Below are positions 1 through 14,200 of a stretch of 64,000 nt of DNA, piece by piece. The stretch is from Daldinia sp. FL1419 (lineage: Eukaryota > Ascomycota > Sordariomycetes > Xylariales > Hypoxylaceae), in contig MU623366.1 of assembly GCA_025201765.1 (NCBI GenBank), positions 62,001-126,000 on the forward strand, written 5' to 3'. The notes below the pieces were generated by a model. It worked only from the letters and a program-made list of their open reading frames with translations. It searched no databases and was not told the origin of the DNA. Within the stretch, counting starts at the first letter, position 1; each line of letters opens with the position of its first letter. Both the position numbers and the translations under genes were made by a program.

Positions 1-915
1 TCGCGGGACGGCTTCACGATCCACTCGAACCTGTGGGGCGAGAATCTCTCCTTCCGACCCCGCGTCGCGCGGTCCGTCGCCGAAGCCGTGCAACAGCTTT
101 CTTTAGACACACAGCCCTTCTTTGACTTTATCGTCATCTCTGCCAAGGCCGTGCCAACCAATCCATCCATAGCGGAATTAATTAACCCGGCTGTTACGAA
201 AGGGAAAACGGCAATCGTCCTGTTGCAGAATGGCATCGGCATTGAGGAGGAATACGCCCGAAGGTACCCGGAGAACCCGCTGCTGAGCACCGTGGCGTAT
301 TTTCCCGCCACGCAAATATCGCCTGGAGTAGTGATTCATAAGGAGGTCGAGATGTTGCACGTGGGCACTTATCCGACTACTGCCCCGGAGAATCATAAGA
401 AGACAGGACAAGAGTTTGTGGAACTCCTTGGAAAAGGGGGTGCTTCCGCCAAGTTACACGAGGATATTCAGCGGAAGCGCTGGGGCAAACTGCTTGTAAA
501 CAGCTCTTGGAACCCGATATGCGCGCTCACTCGACTGAGAGACCGGGAGTTCATCGAAGTCGGCTTGGACTTGGGCCTGGGCACAGAAGATAAATGGGGC
601 GATGGAGTGCGGTTTATAAAGGACGTCATGCTGGAGATTGCCGCGGTAGCACAGGCCTACGGCTACAGCGACGTGAATGAGGAAATGGTAGATTTCCAGA
701 TCGGGCGCGCTGTTGTGCGGGATCTTCCCGGTGTGCAACCATCTATGCTGGGAGATGCGCTCGATAACAAGACTATGGAGGTTGATGCCATCGTGGGCAA
801 CGTGGTTAGACTTGCGAGGAAGAAGGGAGTGGCTGTGCCGATGCTGAGAACTATATATCTCCTGGCCAATGGACTTAGCGAGAGCTTTTCTCGTAAAAAG
901 CTATCGCCTTCTTAG
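1..915 (+). CDS. Ketopantoate reductase-like (ApbA/PanE) protein, 5'-truncated by window edge
   Basis: The reading frame is open from base 1 to a TAG at 913-915, so about 304 C-terminal residues are seen and the N-terminus lies outside. The missing part should carry the GxGxxG NADPH site. What remains fits the 2-dehydropantoate 2-reductase family, which reduces 2-dehydropantoate to pantoate on the way to coenzyme A. Visible landmarks are the TVAYFPA strand, the helix RKRWGKLLVNSSWNPICAL that opens the C-terminal domain, and the closing substrate region with SMLGDALDNKTMEVDAI followed by KKGVAVPMLRT. Fungal genomes carry several divergent members of this family, so the true substrate may not be ketopantoate. 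No intron is seen in the visible part. Confidence 0.8.
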   Translation, partial: SRDGFTIHSNLWGENLSFRPRVARSVAEAVQQLSLDTQPFFDFIVISAKAVPTNPSIAELINPAVTKGKTAIVLLQNGIGIEEEYARRYPENPLLSTVAYFPATQISPGVVIHKEVEMLHVGTYPTTAPENHKKTGQEFVELLGKGGASAKLHEDIQRKRWGKLLVNSSWNPICALTRLRDREFIEVGLDLGLGTEDKWGDGVRFIKDVMLEIAAVAQAYGYSDVNEEMVDFQIGRAVVRDLPGVQPSMLGDALDNKTMEVDAIVGNVVRLARKKGVAVPMLRTIYLLANGLSESFSRKKLSPS

Positions 916-1208
916 ATTATAGACATAGACTATGGGGCCGAGAGACGAACAGGTTGCACCACATGTTTATTCTCACCCAAGCAAGAGTCTTGGGGTTTTG
1001 GCCAATATGTTAGACTAGTGTAACTAAACCTACAGGCTATCCCAGACAGAAAGCAGAAATTAGAATCCACCATTGATAGACAAAAATAATAAACTCCCCG
1101 AGTTGGCTTCTTTGACCAGGGCTTTTGTATTGTTATACAGGTTTAGGTTACATGTATATATGGCATCGTCCGAAATGCCTTTCGAACTGCCTTCCGAGTT
1201 TAGACGGA

Positions 1209-1824
1209 TCATTCCATAGTCACGGTAGCTCCCAGCTCCTTCATCGTAGCCATGATCTTCTCGGCCTCCTCCTTCGGTACGGATTCCTTCAGCATCTTGG
1301 GTGCGCTCTCTACGAACTTCTTGCTGTCGACCAAGCTGAGCCCTAATAAGCCCTTGACCTCCTTGATAATCTTTGCCTTCGCGGAAGCGTCGAACGCTTG
1401 CAGCTTTAGGTTGAATAGGGTCTTCTCCTGGGCGGCTGGCGCGGGCTCGTCGGCTTCCTCTGCGGCGGCGGCGGGGGCGGCGGCGGGGGCTGCAGCGAAG
1501 CCACCGACTGGTAGGTCGGGGATGTTAAGGCGGGACTTTTATAGTATATCAGCAATAGAACTTCCTATATAACTATGATGCCTAAGTTGACGAAGCAAGA
1601 CCAACCTTTAGGCTGCTAACAAGGTCGGCGGTTTCGAGGAGGGTCAATTGGCTAATCTGGTCAACGATACCGGCGATCTTGGGATTTGTAGCTGCTGCTG
1701 TGGACTCGTGCCGCCGCTGTATCGACGGGGTAGTCTGAACGAACGAAGCCGAGGCCCGGAAAGAGTTGTTGGAGCGAATTGATCGCGCGCAGCTTCGAAC
1801 TGCGTACCTGCACGGCGCCGACAT
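1209..1824 (-). CDS. MRPL12: Mitochondrial large-subunit ribosomal protein bL12m
   Basis: Two exons on the minus strand, 1824-1606 and 1535-1209, join in phase 0 to give 182 aa. The 70-nt intron starts GTTGGT and ends AAAAG. The protein is the mitochondrial form of bacterial L7/L12, the stalk protein that recruits translation GTPases to the mitoribosome. The N-terminus is Arg/Ser-rich with few acids and reaches RRHESTAA, as expected of a matrix-targeting sequence. The N-terminal dimerisation helix (LTLLETADLVSSLK) is followed by a long Ala/Pro/Glu hinge and the conserved C-terminal domain (EKTLFNLKLQAFD, AKIIKEVKGLLGLSL, EEAEKIMATMKELGATV). It is transcribed away from MDN1 across a 400-bp shared promoter. 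Confidence 0.93.
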
Positions 1825-2224
1825 GATTGGCGATCTCCTCGTTGACCAAACTTGCGAATTGGCTTATCGTAGCGGGGAGGGGAGTCCTTTTGACTAGCGA
1901 AACGCTTTTCTCGTGATGCACTTGGAAGTTTTTAATGCACGATTTCGATTTGGCGAAGCTTTGCCGGGACCCTTTCCCACCACGCTTAGATTTTTGGCGG
2001 GTCCCCCGCTACTAGTGGCGGTGCCAAACAGCTCCGTTCCGTGTGTTTCACCGCCTAAGTTTTTAGTGAAAAAACTGGCAGAAAAAGTTACGATAAACTC
2101 TTATCTCAATTGACTTTATTCGCGGGCGTGAAGATATGAAATTTAAAGAAAACTGAAAAACGAAGTATCGATTTCACAAACGCGCAAACACAATTTCGGC
2201 ATTTTCTTCTTCTTCACACCAGCC
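1825..2224. promoter_or_regulatory. Divergent promoter between bL12m and midasin genes
   Basis: The 400 bp between the two start codons must hold both promoters. No TATA box is evident near either start. The midasin side ends in a pyrimidine-rich leader (TTTTCTTCTTCTTCACACC) just before its ATG. Both products serve ribosomes, one mitochondrial and one cytosolic, so coordinated control is possible, but this is inference from position only. Confidence 0.45.
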
Positions 2225-5200
2225 ATGCCGGCTATTGATGTAAGCGCTCAAAGAGCAGCGTTATTAACTCATCAAGAATTGCTAGCCCAATTACCGCCCG
2301 ATTTATTGGAAATAATTCGTGATGGATGCACCCCTGCGAGCTTCCTCGATGCGATAGCGACGGCGGCGCTGATTCCTAGATTTACTGGAATTATTTTCAC
2401 CCATTTTGAGAGTGAGATTTCCGAGATATGCGCAAAATGGTTAATGAGACCTCGCGACCAAGGCCAAGAGGATATAATCATCGCAGCTTTTGCGAGAATC
2501 CTCCCGTTTGCGCCGTACCTTTCCGTTTTCTTAGAACGATACATAAGTGAGACTTCATACAGATTTGGTTCTGAATTACACACGTTCGGAATCAACTCAC
2601 TCAACACACGACCCACGGAGAATTTTGTCATAGAAGAGTTACAACGAACTTTACTTACTTTATGGAGATTGCTCAATTTCGACAAGAAATCCTTCAGCCG
2701 ATTAGTCCCGCCCTCCAGAATACAAGACCTATTCAGGCATGGTAACGCCTCGGTCAGGTATCTTGCTATTAGAGTGTTCTGTTGCCAACTTAGCGCATCC
2801 GATTTTAATCTAGAGGGTCTTATTCGTCAGCATATTAAACACGAAGAATCCCTTGTTGGAGATTTTGACGGAGTCCAAGTTGATTATACTTTTCTCTCGC
2901 TGGTTGAGCGCCAGCGAGCAGAAGAATGGGATAAATCTCGACAGAAGATACGCGCCGAGCTTGAAAATTACAATGGAGAGCAGTTTCATCCCCAAGCGCT
3001 CGAAGATATAGTTATTCAGTATAACTCAACTATCCTCCCCAGACCAAATGGTCCATCTAGTATTGTGTCCAGGTTGGTGCAAACTCCAACTACCTTGACT
3101 AACCTACAGGGCCTTGCGCAAAATCTTCAAAAACCAGGGCCGATACTTTTGCATGGATTGCCCGGGTCCGGAAAGACATCAATTGTGCATGAGCTTGCTC
3201 GCGAGTTGAAGATGGAGGAGAGCATGGTGACATTACATCTCAACGAACAAACGGATGCTAAAATGCTCATTGGTCTATACTCCACAGGCTCCAAACCCGG
3301 CTCTTTTTCATGGAGACCAGGTGTCCTAACAACAGCTGTTCGCGAAGGGCGCTGGGTCCTAATCGAGGACTTGGATAGAGCACCGAATGAAGTTATGAGT
3401 ACTCTGCTACCGTTAGTTGAACATGGCAAGTTGCTTATTCCTAGTCGTGGTGAGACGGTAGAGGCCCCGAGCAGTTTCCGACTATTTGCGACTGTCCGGA
3501 CTACCCGAGGAGTAAATGGACAAGAGAATCTTCCAAGTATACTAGGCCAGCGATTCTGGAACCTGTCCAGTGTAAAGATGCCTCCCCCGGTTGAGCTAGA
3601 GAGCATCATCGTTGGAAGCTACCATTTATTATACAAATATATTCCGATGATTATGTCAGTCTATAGGCGCCTTTGCCACTTGTCTAGTCTCCCGCATGTG
3701 AGCAATTCAGGACGCAGCATAGTAGAGCGTTCCGTTACGCCTAGGGATGTCTTGAAATGGTGTCGCCGCCTTAACGAAACTCTCATAGCTTCGGGATGCA
3801 AGCTTGGCGACGAACCTATAAGCGAGACAACACGGGACTGGATGTTCATGGATGCGGTCGACTGCTTCTGTGGTAATCTCTCCAAACCGGAAGCAAGAGC
3901 TGCTCTTGTCAGCTGCATTGCTGAGGAGATGCACCTTTCGCAACAGCTTACGGAGCACTACCTCAAGGTCCACGTGCCGCAGATGGAGGAGAGCCCTAGT
4001 AGTTTCAAAGTCGGGAGGGTCATGTTGACTAGAAGAAAACACGCCAATAGAGTGGTTAAGTCGAGGAAGCCCTTCGCGAGCACTAGCCACTCTAGGAGAC
4101 TACTTGAACAAATATCGATGGCCGTCAAACTGCGCGAACCTGTGCTTCTCGTAGGCGAGACTGGTATCGGAAAGACAACCGTCATCCAGCAACTAGCTGA
4201 GTCACTTGGACATAAGCTTGTAGCTGTGAATCTGTCCCAACAAAGCGAAGTCGGTGATCTTTTGGGCGGTTTCAAGCCGGTAAATGCTCGAAGCCTTGCT
4301 GTTCCCCTGAAAGAAGAGTTTGAGGATTTATTTGCCTCAACGGGTATTTCCGCGTCAAAGAATCAGAAATATCTAGAGCAAATCGGCAAGTGCGCTGCGA
4401 AAGGCCAGTGGACCAAGGTATCGAAATTGTGGCGGGAGGCCCCAGCTATGTTCAATAAGATTGTGAGCCAACTCCAGGCCCAAGCGATGGCATCTAACGA
4501 TGGCGAATCCGATGGGCAGCCTGTTGTCAAGAGACGTAAAGTGGAGTCAAGACTGCAGTCGTTGCTTGACCTGAAGCCGCGATGGGAGGCGTTTTCTCGG
4601 AGTCTACAACAATTTGATGTCCAAATCTCGGGAGGCTCAGGTAGTTTTGCTTTCTCCTTCGTCGAGGGTAATATTGTCAAGGCCGCAAGAAATGGAGACT
4701 GGGTTTTGCTGGACGAAATTAACCTGGCTTCTCCAGACACACTGGAGAGTATAGCTGATTTGCTTGCTTCTGGACCCAATAATGAGCCGTCGATCCTATT
4801 ATCGGAAACTGGAGACATAGAGCGTGTGAAAGCGCACTCGGACTTTCGTATTTTCGGAGCCATGAACCCCGCCACAGATGTCGGCAAGCGTGATCTTCCT
4901 CCTGGATTGAGGTCGCGTTTCACAGAGTTTTACGTTGGTAGCCCGGACAAGGACTTAAAGGATCTTCTCACTATTATCAAGGCCTATCTGAGTGGGAAGA
5001 GTGTCAAAGATGACCAGGCGGCTGATGATATTGCTCGATTATATCTGAACACCAAGAGCCGCGCGGAAGAGAAACGTCTAGTTGATGGCGCGAACGAAGT
5101 ACCTCACTTCAGCTTGCGAACATTAACTCGTGTCTTGAGTTATGTGAACGACGTCGCTCCGTTTTACGGCCTCCGACGAGCTTTATACGAAGGATTCTCT

Positions 5201-8200
5201 ATGGGTTTCCTTACCCTATTGGACAGAGCATCCGAAGAGACGCTTGTGCCGCTGATCCATCACCACCTTCTTGATAAATACGGCGGTGCCAGGTCCCTAC
5301 TTTCACAATCACCTAAGTACCCTGACGACGGGAAGCAGTACGTCAAGTTTGTGAATAGGAACAAAGATCGACAGTATTGGTTACTTCGGGGAGAGGAGAC
5401 TCCTATTGAGCGAACTGACTACATCATTACCCCCTATATTGAGCGCAATCTCTTAAACTTAGTAAGAGCTACTTCGACCAGACGTTTCCCGATTCTCATC
5501 CAGGGTCCCACCTCGGCGGGAAAGACTAGTATGATTGAATATCTTGCAAATTTCAGCGGTAACAAGTTTGTGCGAATCAATAATCATGAGCACACGGATC
5601 TACAGGAGTACCTTGGAACCTACGTTTCCGACGCTAACGGGAAGTTACTGTTCCAGGAAGGATTGTTGGTTCAAGCTCTTCGACAGGGACATTGGATTGT
5701 GCTTGATGAACTTAACCTTGCACCTACTGATGTTTTAGAAGCCTTGAACCGCCTTCTTGATGACAATCGCGAGCTTCTTATCCCCGAAACCCAGGAAGTC
5801 GTCCGACCTCACGAAAATTTCATGTTATTTGCGACCCAGAATCCTCCTGGCTTGTATGGTGGTCGAAAGGTGCTCTCAAGGGCTTTTAGAAACCGATTTC
5901 TGGAACTCCATTTTGACGACATCCCGGAAGACGAGCTTGAGATTATTCTTCAAAAGCGTAGTTTATACACTGCACCTTCTGATTGCAAGAGGATCGTGAA
6001 CGTGTATAAGGAACTCTCGAGATTACGACAGACAAGTCGTCTATTCGAGAATAAGGACAGCTTTGCAACACTGAGAGATTTGTTCAGATGGGCTCTCCGA
6101 GGTGCTGAGACCCGAGAGGAAATCGCGGCTAATGGGTTTATGCTCCTTGCTGAGCGTGTCCGGAATGAGGAAGAGAGGATGGCTGTTAAGAAAGTCATTG
6201 AGACTGTTTTCAAAGTCAAGATCGATCAAGAGCAGCTCTATGATATTCAAAAATCTCCATATCTGCGAGTACAACCTCCCAATAATGGTCAAGGCGTTGT
6301 TTGGACCCACGCCATGCGCCGCTTATATGTCCTAGTTGCAAGTGCGCTCCGTCATAACGAGCCAGTACTACTTGTGGGAGAGACTGGTTGTGGTAAAACT
6401 ACTGTGTGCCAGCTCCTTGCCGAATCCCTTGGCAAGGAATTGCACATAGTCAATGCGCACCAAAACACGGAAACGGGCGATCTTATCGGATCCCAACGAC
6501 CTATCAGAAACCGGGGCGCTGTGCTGGATGTGTTGACTCAAGATCTCAGCGCCGTCTTGGAGGGACTTGGGGAAATGGTAGATGACAACAGCATAGAGGT
6601 TTTATTAGAGAAATATCACGCTCTCGATAAATCGGTCTTGGCGAGGGTACCTGCGGATTTGCAGCGAAGAATCTCCGAAAACGAAGTCAAGAGCAAGGCT
6701 CTCTTCGAGTGGGCGGACGGAAGTCTGGTTCACGCGATGCGAGATGGTCAATTTTTCCTTCTTGACGAAATATCGTTGGCTGATGATTCCGTTTTGGAGA
6801 GACTGAACTCTGTCCTCGAGCCCCAGCGCACATTACTTCTTGCAGAGAAGGGTATAGACGATTCATTTATCAGGGCTTCGGACGGCTTCCAGTTTCTGGC
6901 TACTATGAACCCCGGCGGCGATTTTGGTAAGAAGGAACTTTCACCTGCATTGAGAAATCGATTTACAGAAATATGGGTGTCGCCTCTTTCGGCTGACGAA
7001 GACGTGCTGCATATCGTGTCTTCGAAGCTTAGACCTGAATTTCAACAGGCTGCTAAGGTTATCGTTGAATTTTCCTACTGGTTCGGCCAGAACTTCCGGT
7101 CTACGGCTTCGACTGCATTCTCGATCAGAGATATCCTAGTTTGGGTCAAATTCGTCAATGAGAGCGCTACTCTAAGTACAGCGGCGTCCGTAGTCCACGG
7201 AGCGGCAACAGTATTTATTGATACCCTGGGTGCGAACCCGTCTGCTTTGATTGCGATCGATCCGAAAAGCATGGATTCGCAGCGACAGAAGTGTTTAGAC
7301 AAATTAAGTCAACTTCTTGGATGTGATGCGGCCGCGATATACAGGGCGCACCTCGAACTAACCGTGAAACCTAATGAATTGCGCATTGGGGACTTTTCCA
7401 TTAAGCGCATTGCTAACGAGAGTTTCGAGGTGGGATTCGCCTTACATGCTCCTACTACTAAGCTCAATGCAATGAGAGTCATCCGTGCTCTTCAAGTGCA
7501 AAAACCTATTCTCTTGGAGGGTAGCCCGGGTGTGGGAAAGACGACGTTGGTCAGCGCTCTTGCTAAAGCATGTGGCCGGCCTCTAACAAGAATTAATCTT
7601 TCCGATCAAACAGATTTGATGGATCTGTTTGGAACCGATGTTCCTGTGGAGGGAGCCGAGGCTGGTCACTTCGCCTGGAGAGATGCACCGTTCCTCCGTG
7701 CAATGCAAAATGGAGAGTGGGTACTTCTTGATGAGATGAATCTGGCATCCCAATCTGTTCTTGAAGGTCTCAACGCATGTCTTGACCATCGAGGAGAGGT
7801 CTACGTTTCCGAACTTGACCAAGTATTCAAGAAGCACCCCGACTTTCGTCTCTTTGCGGCTCAAAACCCGCATCACCAAGGCGGTGGACGAAAAGGATTG
7901 CCAAGCTCTTTCGTCAACCGTTTTATTGTGGTATACGCCGACGTATTCAGCGAGGAGGATCTCTTGCTTATTGCAGAACACAATTTCCCTACAGTGCCCC
8001 AAAAAACTGTTCAACGAATGATTAATTTTATATCAAATCTTGAGACGCGCATCTTGGTTGAGAAGGCTTTCGGATCCCAAGGAAGCCCATGGGAATTTAA
8101 CCTTCGTGATACGCTGCGATGGTTACATTTACTCACATCATCCGATCCTTTACTGAGAACCGGCAAGGTTGACGACTTCTTGAATATTGCAATTAAACAG

Positions 8201-11200
8201 CGGTTCCGAACAGAAAGGGATAGACTGGAAGTAGAAAAGCTTTTTGCCGAGACTTTTGGGGTGCCACCCAAAGGTCATCAATTATATCACAACATGAACT
8301 CTTCTCTACTCCAAGTTGGATTGGCTCTGGCGAAGCGGAATAAGCTACTCCAGCCGTCACAATTTCCGAGCATGGATGTTGTCCCTCGTCTCATGGAGAT
8401 AGAGTCGCTTTTAATATGCATCAATCAGAATATTCCATGTATTCTTGTCGGGCCCTCTGGAAGTGGAAAGTCAATGCTCTTACAACATGTTGCTGCATCT
8501 TGTGGAAAGTCTCTTATCACGTTTCCAATGAATGCTGACATAGATGCCATGGATCTTGTTGGAGGCTTTGAGCAATCCGATCCTATGCGCGATATCAACG
8601 CTGCGTTACGAGAACTCCGAGAGGCTTTACGAATATCGACTGCGAGTACCTTGGTCCAGGGCGTATATGGATCGGCTGTCGATTTATTAAATGTTCTTGG
8701 CTCTATGACGAGCCAGGCAGGCGTATCCCAATCACTGCTGGATGCCATCGAGAACCTCTTATCTCAAATCCCAGAGGATTCGGACCTGGCGGTAACACTC
8801 TCTAATGTGCTTGAGATTCTGAGACGCTCGATCAGCATTTCAAACCCCAAGTTTGAATGGTTAGATGGAATCATTGTCCAAGCTCTTCAAAAGGGGGATT
8901 GGTTGGTTCTTGATAATGCAAACCTTTGCAGTGCCTCTGTCCTCGACCGACTGAACTCATTACTCGAACCGGGTGGTTATCTGATTATCAACGAACACTG
9001 CGGCCCGAATGGTGAACCGAGAATTATCAAGCCCCATCCTGACTTTAGGATATTTTTGACTGTCGATCCCCGATACGGAGAACTCTCACGGGCTATGAGG
9101 AACCGTGCTATTGAGATTTATATCGAGCCTCACAATTCAGTCGCACCTCCCTGGAGAAGTCACGTTACTGAGGTTGAGTCGAGTCTAAAGAGATATGAAC
9201 TACTGTCTGCAGCATTATACTTTGACACCGAAAATAAATCGTCTATATTCGATGTGGCCATAGACTCACTGTCCTTCGAAGATTTACCCATGTTAGAGAA
9301 GTATACACCGTTCGCTTGGCAGCCGCAGGCGATGCCAATTTTGCGAAAGAACGATATCGTTAAATACCGATTTAGGGGCGCACAATTGGACTTTGATGGC
9401 ACTAAACAGACAATAGGCGCATTTCTTCATTCAGAATTTATGGCTGATATTCTGACCAAGATCCGAGAACACTATTATGCGCCTTTGGCAAAGACTATTA
9501 CCGCTGGTTTTGAAGACATGCAGGTTAGCATTATATTTCTGTTTTGATTTATCTGTTTTTACTAACTTTTATCTAGCCACTTTATCCAATACAAAACTCG
9601 GCGATTGTCCCATGCCTCCAGGAGGAATCATCCCGACACCAGCTTCCATTCTCGTTGGCAGCAGCTTATGATCGTTTTATGGACATGGCTGAAGCTATGA
9701 AGCGACTTTCTTTAGAGGACCCTACTGGTAAGGGCTTCCGGGTATCCGAATTGAACCGGCTTCAACGGTCGTGCATCGCGAATACGGTCGCCGCCGCATC
9801 CAAGGATTCCACTGTGGGGGCGTATAGCTTTCTCAATCATATGTTGAATACCCTTTACAGTTTTATCCAGGCCAACATGTTTAATCCTAATTCCGGGAGG
9901 GTGAGTACCGACCGAATATATATCTAAGTCTATATTTGCTAATGATCTTAGGAGCGAGCATACTTCTGTCGGGATCTTATGAACCAATGGTGGATAGCCT
10001 TTCGGCTTCTTACTGCCCCCCGGTTTGCTGAAGCAGACTTTCACGCTTACTTGAGCCTGTTTTCTGATATGCTGTCTGATCGTATATCTCGTCCTGTACA
10101 TGATGGGACGAACCAAATAGCCCAGACCGTCCTGAATTTGTTAAACAGTTGTTTCGTTTCTGGATTTACACTGTCTACAGGTCTAAGTATGGAAATCCTC
10201 TGGGAGGGATTGAGACCCATCCCGATTAAGAATGAATCGCTCCTAGATAATATTCGCCGTATGGAACGACTCGCCGCACAGTTTGACTCTGTTAAATGGA
10301 AGTCCACGACTACGCTACCGGACCTGTCTAATATAATGGGCTCTTTCGTTAAAGTATACCAACTAATTCGGATAGGTCAACCAAAAGTGGAGGAGCTCTT
10401 GGAAACATTGACGACCGAAATTGACCAACTGGTTAATAAACTAGGCGATAATAGTTCTGTAACCTCACCATACATGACAGCCGAATTTGAAACAACAAGA
10501 CAGATTATCCTCCTAGATAGCATGTCATCCCGGAAAGACCTTCCACAAAGCTCAGGAGAGGTGATCTTACTATCATCGCTTCCCCTTGTTACCCAAATGC
10601 GCACCACGAGTGCCTCTACTACTTCGAAGATCTTACTATTAATGGAAAGCTTTGCTAGCGACAGCAGCGAAAAACAAGCTTGGGATGATGTCTTGTCTGC
10701 CCGAATCTTGTCAAAACTCGAGACCATTGATTCAACGGGTCTTGGTTCTTTAGCTTCGTTAGAAGCGGAACTGCCGATTCTGGCGAAACAATTGTGTACA
10801 GACGCAGAAGCGCTTACTGCTGACCGCATTAGGAAGCTTAGTGAAGTATTCTATCATCTTATGATGGATGTGTTGGCCATTTACAACCCATCTCTGGCTT
10901 CTGAATTTACTTCGATTCTGAATACGCCTAAGACACAGGTGGTATCTGATTTCGTCCAGATTAGCGAGCAAGGGGATAAACTGGTTTTCAATTTAGACCA
11001 GCTTATGCCAAATGTGATGCGAGAAAACTATTCTAAGATTGACAAGTGTCACTTAGCACCTTCTCTCGCATTCTTAATTGCGTCTAGAAATGGATCTAGA
11101 CATACAAGGCGTTCCAATCTTGCGAACGCCTGGGTTCAATTTTCCGTAGCCTTGATCAAACTCTTTGTTCCCGACAAGGCATATGACCCCCAGTTAAAGT

Positions 11201-14200
11201 CGGTACTGGGGCTCCAAGGCTACGAGTACCGCCTGGAGGTCTTGAAGCATGAACTGGAATTAATACGACAATTTGAAAAGTTCCAAACAGGCCAGTCTAC
11301 CAATCTACGATGCGAATACCTAGAAGAAGAAATCGTCGCAGTTGGACCCCCCCCTACCTCGGTTCAAGCTGTGTATCGCCCCGTGGACCATCAACTTGCC
11401 AATATTCAAACTGAATTCAATAATCTCCTGAAGATTATCCTCAAATCTGATCTGAGCATGCTTGTTCTTCAGAACTGCTCTGGTGAGGCTGCTGCTGCGC
11501 AGCAGCTTGATGTTATCCGAGAAAATATATCAAGAATAGGAGACCGCTTGAAGCATGATAAATACCGCGCATATGAAGATATAGTTTCTCCTGTTATTAA
11601 TATGATTCATTGTCTGGAAATCGGTCTTTACCTGGGACGAGAAGCTGGGCCTGAAGTCGCTAACGATAATCACCCATCGAAAGCATTACTCGAGCTCGCA
11701 CCTTTCCTCGGTGGAAGACCAAATACCTCGGTTATACAGCCAACTCCTTCGCAGAGCCTTGAATTCCTTTCCTACAGTCGCATGGTAATTGCTGTTGAGG
11801 GTCCTGGTGGGCTTGACAGAATTAGTCAGGGAACCTTTCAGGCAATTCACTCGTTATACGATCAGTGGGCCCGGAAGCTAGAAGCCGATAAGAAAGCCGA
11901 GGAATCGAAGAAGAGCTGGTATCGTTATCGAGGCGGTCTCGATGAAGAAGAAGCGGCGGAACAAGAAGCCTTTGACGAGTTGTTCCCGAGCTTTAACGAA
12001 GACGATGAGGTTGAGCGGAGGGAAATCCCTAAAATAGGTGATGCTAGAGCACTGGCTATCAGATTGTCACGGTTGCATAAAGACATCTTCCTCGCACCAC
12101 AAGACGCCACTGAAAGCATTATTAGCCTCAACAGGGATTTCGCCCAAAAAGTCTCAGCAAATATGGAATTTTCCATAACTGATCGAAATCTACTTTCAGT
12201 TGTGCTATTATCGTTGGATGAGAAGTTGCGAGAGATCAAGTCTAACGCCTGCCCAGCCGAATATAATTTCTATACCGACCGTAACCTTCCCGAGGCGCGG
12301 AAGCTTGTCAATTTGGTCCATGAAATCCGCGCGCGCTTCCAGCAGCTCCGACAAGTTGACGAAATTGGCCATCTGCAGCCACTGATCGACGTTGTGGCGT
12401 CTTGCGACAAAATTCTTCAACTTGGGCATTCGGATCCTCTTGCTAGCACAATACCGAAAGTTGAGCAGCTGCATGCTTTTGTGTACGAATGGCAGTTTGG
12501 CGGATGGGCAAGCAAAACTTACGGCGTGTTACCGTTATACAACAGACTAACGGACTTACTTGTTGGTTGGCGCCGCCTTGAACTCTCAACATGGGGAAAG
12601 CTATTCGATATGGAAGTCAGGAAGAGTGAAGAGGATGCTACTTCTTGGTGGTTTATTGCTTACCAGGCTATCGTCGCTGCGCCGTTAACTCTAGCCCAGG
12701 CTGGAGAGGACCTTTCACAGCATATATCCGGTTTACTGAAAGAGCTGGAGACATATTTCTCTTCGGCACCCGTCGGACAATTCGCCAGTCGCCTTGGCCT
12801 CCTAAAGCAACTTCATAAACAAGTTGAGCTTGTCACCGCGGACTACCCGTCGATGTCAATTATTCAAGATGGCCTCCATAACTTTATCAGCTTCTACTCT
12901 CGGTATATGAAGGCCGTTGATAACCAGATTCGTACCGGTAGAAACCCCCTCGAGAAGCAGATGAAAGATGTCCTTCTCTTAGCAAGCTGGAAGGATACTA
13001 ATATTGTTGCGCTGCGAGAAAGTGCGCGGAAATCACACCATAAGCTCTTTAGAATTGTGAAGAAATTTAGAGAAGTCCTTGGTCAACCTATGAAGCCGAT
13101 TATTGAGGCTGGCTTGCCAGATGAGGTGCTCGATGAAGCCGCCACAACTGAGATCAAAACAGAAATCATGCCTATCGATAAATCTGCAATTAAGCTGTGC
13201 TCTGAGCATATTCCTAATTGGAGTGATAATTATCGGAGACTGGCTAATATACAGAGGACAACAGACATCATGGGTAGGCTTAGTCGCATCCCAGAATCGG
13301 CTTTGGATGCGGGCGAAGCCATCAACTCTTTCCTATCAAACCTTGAAGAGTCAGCTGCCGAGCTTCGCAAGGAGACCCCTGGAATCCTCACTGAAGAGAA
13401 TAAAGCATTGGTGAAACATCTAAAGTCGCGTAAACGGAAACTGTTTGCGGAGACCCTCAAAGAAGCCAGACAGATGGGAATACAGTATAATCTCAGTACT
13501 GATATTCTATCCCAACAAGATGCGCTTTCCACGGTACTTGCGACGTCGGACACATTGGCGTCGCAGGCGTCCGAGGAATTCAAGAGCACAGAATATTATT
13601 TCCACAAGATGCTTGATCTCGCACCTAGGGTTCGACGCGCTTACAATGAACACTCAGAAGACCTGACGACCGCAGAAGTTGATAGGAGTATCGGATACCT
13701 CGAGGGTATACTTCACGTCGCGATAAAACAAAGACGTGGATTAGCCAAGGTGCTCAAGCACCATGGCGCATTGACCTCTTCTTTAAAGTATATCGGCTCC
13801 GTGAGCAATTTGCGAGGGGGCGATAAAGTTAAGGCCGCGTCACTATCTGCTGATCACAAGAAGGCCTGTGCCTGGATTGTCCAGATTATCAAAGTGGGGA
13901 GACAGCTCATTGAACTACACGCCAAGTTTGGAAACCTGGACCATAGGGAGTTGCTCGGCTGTCTTGATGGTCGGTTGGCCGAATTTGCTGAGTTGTCCTC
14001 GAGATGGAATTCGCTTCCTACTTTGCCTAATGGGCTGACATCACTCGAAAGATCTCGGCTAGAGAGTCAAATATCTTCATCACTTGGGGAATTTAGGTAT
14101 GAGTTAGATGGCTGGTGTCGAAGATGGCCCGCTTTGGCATTCTTACTGGAGCAAATCCAACTATGGTCTACAGTGGACGGGCAATCGATTGCCACTCCGG

